From Rugalucina vietnamica (lineage: Eukaryota > Mollusca > Bivalvia > Lucinida > Lucinidae): a stretch of 64,000 nucleotides of DNA. Position 1 is the stretch's first letter; each line of letters begins with the position of its first letter. The position numbers and the translations under genes are program-made. The stretch covers positions 62,026,761 through 62,090,760 of the forward strand of contig OZ024869.1 in NCBI GenBank assembly GCA_964017185.1, given 5' to 3'. This document shows, piece after piece, positions 56,292-64,000 of this stretch. Below the pieces are notes generated by a model that saw only the letters and a program-made list of their open reading frames with translations, was not told where the DNA came from and made no database searches.

Positions 56292-57309
56292 GGAAAAAGT
56301 AGTTGGGGTTTTTACTATAAATGGGCATGGCAGCCATCTTAATCATGTGACCTGGTTTTTTTTATACATGTTGGTTCCCTTTTTCTATAGATGCTTCAAT
56401 CATATAAAATTTCGCTTTGATTGGCCAAACGGCTTCAGACGCCAGCTCGAGTACCATCCTATAAGCTCACCTTACGAGCCTTTGGCTCAGGTGAGCTAAA
56501 AACAACCAGCATATAAGTGAATAACTTTAGAAGAACCAGAGGACCATTGGTCCTGAGAACGCTCACCTGAAGCCTGATCTTGGAGTATTAAGTCATCATG
56601 AAATGACCTTGACCTTGAATACTCACACACCTTTATTGACTTCATAAGTTGTCTGCATCAGCAAAGTTTCAGGTCAAAGGCTGCAATAGTTTCCAAACCC
56701 AGTGATTTCTGAGAAAACCATAATTTTAATGACCTTGGGTCAAGGTCAAGACATGATCTTGGCCTTCATTAATTACTTACCTTCATTGACTCCATTAGTT
56801 GTCTGCATCTAGCAACTTTCAGGTCTCAGGCTGCAACAGTTTCCAAAATATCCATTGTTTTCGCCTTTTCCCATGTAAAAGCCTGTTTCCAAAATTGACC
56901 TTGCCGTAAAATAGGTCAAGGTCATCCTAGGGTCATCATTTCAACAAGATATGATGGGCTGGAGTCCCAAATGCTACATACCAAGTTTCGCGAAAATCGA
57001 CCAGCCGGTTCTGGAGAAGAAGATTTTTGAGTGGTTTTTACCATAGTTGGGCATGGCAGCAATCTTGGTCATGTGACTAGAATTTCACGATCAAATTTTC
57101 GTTCCCCCTATCCATTGACGCTCCACATAAAATTTCACTTTGATTGGCCAAGCAGTTTCAGAGAAGAAGATCTTTGAAAAGTGTGTATGGACGACAGACT
57201 GGCCAAGGTCAAGAGATGACCTTGACCTAACTTAATCGCATACCTTCATCTACTATATTAGTTGTTTGCATCTACCACTTTTCAGGTCTCAGGCTGCAAC
57301 AATTTTCAA
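56292..57309 (+). repeat. Segmental duplicate of 44724-45739
   Basis: See the partner entry; here the family-1 element continues past the insertion point through AATTTTCAAAAAATCCATAG, which is the pre-insertion state of the 45740 site. Confidence 0.8.
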
Positions 57310-57791
57310 AAAATCCATAGTTTTCACTTTTTCCCATGTTTCCTATTCCTTTTTCCTTTTTCCTATGTTTCCAAAATTGACATTGCCTTAAAATAGGTCA
57401 AGGTCATCCTATGGTCATCATTTGATCAAACTATGATGGGCGTGAGTCCCAAATGCTACATACCAAGTTTCATGAAAATCGGCCTGCCTGTTCTGGAGAA
57501 GAAAATTTTTGAGTGGTTTTTACCATATATGGGCTAGCGGCCATCTTGGTCATGTGACCTGGATTTCACGATCAAACTTTCGTCTCCCCTACCCATGGAT
57601 GCTCCACATAAAATTTCACTTTGATTGGCCTTGCAGTTTCAGAGAAGAAGATCTTTGAAAAGTGTGTATGGACAACAGACTGGCCAAGGTCAAGAGATGA
57701 CCTTGACCTAAATTAATCACATACCTTCATCTACTCCATTAGTTGTTTGCATCTACCACTTTTCATGCCTCAGGCTGCAATATATTTAAAA
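56536..57791 (+). mobile_element. Family-1 element (subfamily B), 5' part; probably resumes at 61207
   Basis: 5' hairpin and two to three core units, broken at TATTTAAA (57791) by a subfamily-A 5' end. The sequence after the inner element's 3' end (61207, AAATCCATAGTTTTAAC) continues this core, which makes it the outer shell of a nest. Confidence 0.7.
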
Positions 57792-57986
57792 CCAGAGGAC
57801 CAATGGTCCTGTAAACGCTCAACTGAGATCTGCTTCATATACCAATAAACATATTTGAATATTATGGTATTTAACCCCAGTGCAGGGGCAGATGAAGCCC
57901 TTGGGCCATTTTCTTTTTTTCAGAATAATCAATATTCTGTCCATTTGCCAATTTCCTACTGATTTTCCTCTTCAAATAACATTTTA
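57792..57986 (+). mobile_element. Family-1 element (subfamily A), 5' part; probably resumes at 60136
   Basis: CCAGAGGACCAATGGTCC start and GTGCAGGGGCAGATGAAGCC follow subfamily A. It is cut at 57987 by a complete subfamily-B element. The segment at 60136 overlaps its last 90 bases in content, so the join is not exact. Confidence 0.6.
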
Positions 57987-60135
57987 CCAGAGGACCATTG
58001 GTCCTGAGAACGCTCACCTGAAGCCTGATCTTGGAGTATTAAGTCATCATGAAATGACCTTGACCTTGAATACTCACACACCTTTATTGACTTCACAGGT
58101 TGTCTGCATCTGCAAAGTTTCAGGTCTCAGGCTGCAAAAGTTTCCAAACCCAGTGATTTCTGAGAAAACCATAATTTCAATTTTGATTTCTAAATGACCT
58201 TGGGTCAAGGACAACAAATGACCTTGGCCTTCATTAATTACTTACCTTCATTGACTCCATTAGTTGTCTGCATCTAGCAACTTTCAGGTCTCAGGCTGCA
58301 ACAGTTTCCAAAATATCCATTGTTTTCGCCTTTTCCCATGTAAAAGCCTATGTTTCCAAAACTGACCTTGCCGTAAAATAAGTCAAGGTCATCCAAGGGT
58401 CATCGTTTTATCAAACTATGATGGACTGAAGTCTCCGATGCTACATACCAAGTTTCGCGTAAATCGGCCAGCCGGTTCTGGAGAAGAAGATTTTTGAGGG
58501 GTTTTTACTATAGTTGGGCATGGCGGCCATCTTGGTCATGTGACCCGAATTTGGCGATCAAACTTTTGTTCCCCCTACCCATGGACGCTCCACATAAAAT
58601 TTCACTTTGATTGGCCAAGCAGTTTCAGAGAAGAAGATCTTTGAAAAGTGTGTATGGATGACAGACTGGCCAAGGTCAAGAGATGACCTTGACCTAAATT
58701 AATCACTCCATTGGTTGTTTGCATCTACCACTTTTCAGGCCTCAGGCTGCAATAGTTTTCAAAAAATCCAAAGTTTTCACTTTTTCCCATGTAAAAGCCT
58801 ATGTTTCCAAAATTGACATTGCCGTAAAATAGGTCAAGGTCATCCTATGATCATCATTTGATCAAATTATGATGGGCTGGAGTCCCAAATGCTACATACC
58901 AAGTTTTATGAAAATCTGCCAGCCGGTTCTGCAGAAGAAGATTTTTGAGTGGTTTTTACCATATATGGGCGTGGCGGCCATCTTGAGCATGCGACCTGGA
59001 TTTTGCAATCAAACTTTCGTCTCCCCTACCCATGGATGCTCCACATAAAATTTCACTTTGATTGGCCAAGCAGTTTCAGAGAAGAAGATCTTTGAAAAGT
59101 ATGTATGGATGACAGACTGGCCAAGGTCAAGAGATGACCTTGACCTAAATTAATCATATACCTTCATCTACTCCATTAGTTGTTTGCATCTACCACTTTT
59201 CAGGCCTCAGGCTGCAATAGTTTTCAAAAAATCCATAGTTTTCTCTTTTTCACATGTAAAAGCCTATGTTTCCAAATTTGACCTTGCCGTAAAATAGGTC
59301 AAGGTCATCCAAGGGTCATCATTTTATCAAACTATGATGGGCTGAAGTCCCCGATGCTACATACCAAGTTTCGTGGAAATCGGCCCACAGGTTCTGGAGA
59401 AGAAGATTTTTGAGCGGTTTTTACCATATATGGGCGTGGCGGCCATCTTGGTCATGTGACCTGGATTTCTCGATCAAACTTTCGTCTCCCCTACCCATGG
59501 ATGCTCAACATAAAATTTCACTTTGATTGGCCAAGCAGTTTCAGAGAAGAAGATCTTTGAAAAGTGTGCATGGACGACAGACTGGCCAAGGTCAAGAGAT
59601 GACCTTGACCTATATTAATCATATACCTTCATCTACTCCATTAGTTGTTTGCATCTATCACTTTTCAGGCCTCAGGCTGCAATAGTTTTCAAAAAATCCA
59701 TAGTTTTCACTTTTTCCCATGTAAAAGCCTATGTTTCCAAATTTGACCTTGCCGTAAAATAGGTCAAGGTCATCCAAGGGTCATCATTTTATCAAACTAT
59801 GATGGGCTGAAGTCCCCGATGCTACATACCAAGTTTCGTGGAAATCGGCCCACAGGTTCTGGAGAAGAAGATTTTTGAGCGGTTTTTACCATATATGGGC
59901 GTGGCGGCCATCTTGGTCATGTGACCTGGATTTCGTGATCAAACTTGAAATGCCACTACCCAAGCAGGCTCCACATAAAATTTCAACTAGATCGGCCAAG
60001 CGGTTTCAGAGAAGAAGATCTTTGAAATTGTGGACGACGGACGGACGGACGGACGACGGACGGACGGACGGACGGACGCCGGATCATGGCCATCCTATAA
60101 GCTCACCTTGTGAGCCTTCGGCTCAGGTGAGCTAA
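57987..60135 (+). mobile_element. Family-1 element (subfamily B), complete, 2.15 kb
   Basis: 5' hairpin, four core units, a (GACG)n microsatellite with several GACGGACG repeats, and the 3' hairpin ending TAA at 60135. It is the innermost layer of the nest. Confidence 0.9.
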
Positions 60136-61206
60136 AAAGCAGATGAGCCCCTGGAGTCCATTTTTTTCCCAGAATCATTAAAATTCTGTCCTACTGCCCA
60201 TTTGACATTTTAAAAGTTTTCCCCATTCAAATGCATTGATGGCCTATGTTGACCTTGCCATAAAATAGGTCAAGGTCACCACAGGGTCATGATTTATATA
60301 TACATTTTCCAATTATAAGTCTATGGAAACTTAAAGTTACCATAGCAACCAGAGTTCTTATCCGACTGGAATAAAAAACACAAATTATGTAGAGGCTACT
60401 GTCAGGAACATGTATACAAAGTACAGGATTCATCCACTTGACAGTTTCTGAGGAGAAGATTTTTGAATGTTTTTTTTTTTTCAAAATTTTGCCCTTTATG
60501 GGGCCCCAGCAACCAATCAAAATAAAGGATTAGGACAAAAGTCGCAAGAAACGTCAAACACTACTCAATAAACATTTCTGCAAAAACTTCAAGTGTCTGC
60601 AATTTTAGCGGAAAAACAGCCGATTTCCACTTTTCCCATTATAAGTCTATGGAAACTTTAAGTTGCCATAGCAACCAGAGTTCTTATCCGCCTGAAATAA
60701 AAAACACAAATTATGTAGAGGCCACTGTCAGGAACATGTATACAAAGTACAGGCTTCATCCCCTTGACAGTTTCTGAGAAGAAGATTTTTGAATGTTTTT
60801 CGAAATTTTGCCCTATATTGGGCCCCTGCAACCAATCAAAATGAAGGATTAGGGCTAAAGTCACACGAAACTTAGAGGACTACTCAATAAACATTTCTGC
60901 AAAAACAAAATTCAAATATCTCCAACAAGACAGCAAAAACTGGCAATTTTCACTTTTTTCCATTATAAGTCTATGGGAAGCATAAGTTGCCATAGCAACC
61001 AGAGTCCTTATCCGATCAAAATAAAAATCACAATTATTCTTTCCCCCTACCTGTAGATGGTGTATGTGTAACATGAGAACAATCGGCCCAGTGGTTTCAG
61101 AGAAGAAGATCTTTGAAATTGTGGACGACGGACGGACGGACGGACGGACGCCGGAACATGGGTATACCATAAGCTCACCTATGAGCCTTCGGCTCAGGTG
61201 AGCTAA
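60136..61206 (+). mobile_element. Family-1 element (subfamily A), 3' part with X-box-bearing monomers
   Basis: Three monomer pairs of about 320 bp carry ATAAGTCTATGGAAAC and an RFX X-box-like site: GTTACCATAGCAAC at 60336-60349, GTTGCCATAGCAAC at 60662-60675 and 60986-60999. A GACGGACGG run and the 3' hairpin end it at 61206. Confidence 0.8.
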
Positions 61207-62040
61207 AAATCCATAGTTTTAACTTTTTCCCATGTAAAAGCCTATGTTTCCGAATTTGACCTTGCTGTAAAATAGGTCAAGGTCATCCAAGGGTCATCAT
61301 TTTATCAAACTATGATGGGCTGAAATCCCCAATGCTACATACCAAGTTTTGTGGAAATCGGCCCACCAGTTCTGGAGAAGATTTTTGAATGGTTTTTACC
61401 ATATATGGGCGTAGCAGCCATCTTGGTCATGTGACCTGGATTTCGCAATCAAACTTTCGTCTCCCTACCCATGGATGCTCCACATAAATTTCACTTTAAA
61501 TGACCGAGCAGTTTTAGAGGAGAAGATCTTTGAAGAGTGTGTATGGACAACAGACTGGCCAAGGTCAAGAGATGACCTTGACCTAAATTAATCACATACC
61601 TTCATCTACTCCATTAGTTGTTTGCATCTATCACTTTTCAGGCCTCAGGCTGCAATAGTTTTCAAAAAATCCATAGTTTTAACTTTTTCCCATATAAAAG
61701 CCTATGTTTCCCAATTTGACCTTGCCGTAAAATAGGTCAAGGTCATCCAAGGGTCATCATTTTATCAAACTATGATGGGCTGAAGTCCCCGATGCTACAT
61801 ACCAAGTTTCGTGGAAATCGGCCCACCGGTTCTGGAGAAGAAGATTTTTGAATGGTTTTTACCATATATGGGCGTGGCGGCCATCTTGGTCATGTGACCC
61901 AGATCTCGCGATCACACTTCAGTTCCCTCTACCCATGGATGCTTCACATAAAATTTCACTTTGATTGGCCAAGCGGTTTCAGAGAAGAAGATTGTGGACG
62001 ACAGACGGACGACGGACTAGGGATGGGAAGTAAGAATAGA
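61207..62040 (+). mobile_element. Family-1 element (subfamily B), 3' part without terminal hairpin
   Basis: Core units and a GACGACAGACGGACGACGG microsatellite are present, but the sequence then passes into GGATGGGAAGTAAGAATAG without the hairpin. The 3' end has been lost. Confidence 0.75.
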
Positions 62041-62064
62041 AGGATCAAGGCCAAATAACCATAA

Positions 62065-62433
62065 CCAGAGGACCATTGGTCCTGAGAACGCTCAACTGAA
62101 GCCTGATCTTGGAGTATTAAGTCATCATGAAATGACCTTGACCTGTTCTGGAGAAGAAGATTTTTGAGTGGTTTTTACCATATATGGGCGTGGTGGCCAT
62201 CTTGGTCATGTGACCTGGATTTCGCGATCAAACTTTCGTCTCCCCTACCCATGGATGCTCCACATAAAATTTCACTTTGATTGGCCTTGCAGTTTCAGAG
62301 AAGAAGATCTTTGAAAAGTGTGTATGGACAACAGACTGGCCAAGGTCAAGAGATGACCTTGACCTAAATTAATCACATACCTTCATCTACTCCATTAGTT
62401 GTTTGCAGGTCTCAGGCTGCAACAGTTTTCAAA
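62065..62433 (+). mobile_element. Family-1 element (subfamily B), deleted copy cut by the next element
   Basis: 5' end CCAGAGGACCATTGGTCC; after GAAATGACCTTGACC it jumps to TGTTCTGGAGAAGAAGATT, an internal deletion at monomer similarity. It stops at TTTTCAAA (62433), where the next element begins. Confidence 0.75.
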
Positions 62434-64000
62434 CTAGAGGACCATTGGTCCTGTAGCTCACCTGAGAGATTATCACATTGTAAGCTCATGAGATTTAAAT
62501 TAATTGAGAATCGACCAATGAAAGTCTATGCATGGACACTATTGACCCCTGGGGCATGGCCAAATTTGACCCAGGGGCATGACTGGCATGACTGGCACAA
62601 TTTATAATAGGGACTACCAAACATTGCTACATACAAAATATAGAAGCTCTGGGCCTTTTGGTTTCAGAGAAGAAGATTTTTGTTAGTTTTTCCCATTGTA
62701 AGTCTATGGAGACTATCTACCCCCGGGGCGTGGCCAAATTTGACCCCAGGGGCATGGCTGGCACAATTTATGTAGAGGACCATTAGCCATTGCCACATAC
62801 AAAATATCAAAGCTGTGTGCCCTGTGGTTTCAGAGAAGAAGATTTTTGATTTGTTTTCCCATAGCAAGTCTATTGAGACTATCAACCTCCGGGGCCTGGC
62901 CAAATTTGACCCCAGGGGCATGAATGGCACAATTTATGTAGAAGACCATTAGCCATTGCTACATACCAAATATCAAAGCTGTGGGCCTAGTGGTTTCAGA
63001 GAAGAAGATTTTTGTTAGTTTTTCCCATTGTAAGTCTATGGAGACTATCTACCCCCGGGGCGTGGCCAAATTTGACCCCAGGGGCATGAATGGCACAATT
63101 TATGTAGAGGACCATTAGCCATTGCTACATACCAAATATCAAAGCTGTGGGCCTAGTGGTTTCAGAGAAGAAGATTTTTTTAGTTTTTCCTATTGTAGGT
63201 CTATGGAGACTATCGACCCCCGGGGCGTGGCCAAATTTGACCCCGGGGACATGATTGGCACAATTTATGTAGAAGACCATTAGCCATTGCCACATACAAA
63301 ATATCAAAGCTGTGGGCCCAGTGGTTTCAGAGAAGAAGATTTTTCAATTTTTTTCCCATAGTAAGTCTATGGAGACTATCAACCCCCGGGGCGTGGCCAA
63401 ATTTGACCCCAGGGGCATGAATGGCACAATTTATGTAGAGGACCATTAGCCATTGCTACATACCAAATATCAAAGCTGTTGGCCTAGTGGTTTCAGAGAA
63501 GAAGATTTTTTTAGTTTTTTTCCTATTGTAGGTCTATGGAGACTATCGACCCCCGGGGCGTGGCCAAATTTGACCCCAGGGGCATGATTGGCACAATTTA
63601 TGTAGAGGACCATTAGCCATTGCCACCTACAAAATATCAAAGCTGTGGGCCCTGTGGTTTCAGAGAAGAAGATTTTTTTTAATTTTTTCCCATAGTAAAT
63701 CTATGGAGACTATCAACCCCCGGGGCTTGGCCAAATTTGACCCCAGGGGCATGAATGGCACAATTTATGTAAAGGACCATTAGCCATTGCCACATACCAA
63801 ATATCAAAGCTGTGGGCCTAGTGGTTTCAGAGAAGAAGATTTTTTTAGTTTTTCCAATTGTAAGTCTATGGAGACTATTGACCCCCGGGGCGTGGCCAAA
63901 TTTGACCCCAGGGGCATGGCTGGCACAATTTATGTAGAGGACTATTAGCCATTGCCACCTATAAAATATCAAAGCTGTGGGCCCTGTGGTTTCAGAGAAG
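62434..64000 (+). mobile_element. Family-1 related element with 166-bp monomers, runs off the window
   Basis: Starts CTAGAGGACCATTGGTCC then AGCTCACCTGAGAG. About eight to nine monomers of 165-168 bp follow, marked by GTCTATGGAGACTATC, CCCCGGGGCGTGGCCAAATT and TTTCAGAGAAGAAGATTTTT. The 3' end lies outside. Its CTAGA start links family 1 (CCAGA) to families 2 and 3 (CTAGA). Confidence 0.85.

Noticed and set aside
45640..62340. Repeated 60-80 codon frames containing HIWAW and KFHFDWP-type strings
   Set aside because: They recur with the 465-bp unit on both strands and are translations of the satellite core, with stops at every unit.

Overview
This is a window of an animal nuclear genome, AT-rich, intron-bearing and dominated by repeats. 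The most likely source is a bivalve mollusc. The main evidence is long arrays of roughly 150-190 bp monomers enclosed in elements that have an ACGG-type microsatellite and a 3' hairpin, an architecture known from bivalve pearl/CvA elements and BIV160-related satellites. A tRNA-headed SINE of a type common in molluscs is also present. The species cannot be fixed from the sequence alone. There are no operons, ribosome binding sites, CRISPR arrays or intact rRNA/tRNA genes.

Layout. 1-0.7 kb is a reverse copy of the main repeat family (family 1). 0.7-3.2 kb has a possible terminal exon, a SINE and a tRNA-like relic. 3.2-5.7 kb and 11.9-14.4 kb are two inverted arms built from SINE fragments, a 70-bp palindrome (ten copies in all) and AT trinucleotide runs. 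Between them lie a CpG-phased block (6.2-6.7 kb) and a large fold-back element (about 9.35-11.76 kb). 15-20 kb holds a tRNA-like relic, two inverted copies of a 584-bp MITE carrying RFX X-box palindromes, and a palindromic GAGCCGC MITE. 20.5-22.3 kb is a LINE 3' end interrupted by a 1,040-bp TA-flanked element with a transposase remnant and two tRNA-like sequences. 25.2-26.7 kb is a 5'-truncated LINE reverse transcriptase. 26.7-27.6 kb is a 370-bp tandem repeat.

27.6-34.5 kb consists of family-1 elements, one split by a 1,175-bp TTAA-flanked insertion. 34.7-37.7 kb holds two copies of a 0.9-kb TIR element, the second split by an 820-bp family-2 element. 38.5-44.4 kb is the only gene-like territory: a 1,343-bp minus-strand coding exon (42976-44318) of an unrecognised gene, several weaker exon candidates, and a possible small plus-strand gene near a CCAAT box. 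44.7-64 kb is almost wholly nested family-1 elements plus one family-3 element (53002-54643) and GGTACA/GGCACA minisatellites.

Main interpretation. Three sequence-distinct families share one architecture: a 5' mini-hairpin with a 3-nt loop, a segment inverted at the far end, a tandem monomer core, a microsatellite (GACGG-like where clearest) and a 3' hairpin ending in TAA. Two pre-insertion sites inside the window show precise ends, no target duplication and insertion in or beside an A run. This matches what is known of non-autonomous Helentron-type (HINE) elements and suggests one shared replication machinery not encoded here. Family assignments are by eye, without database search.
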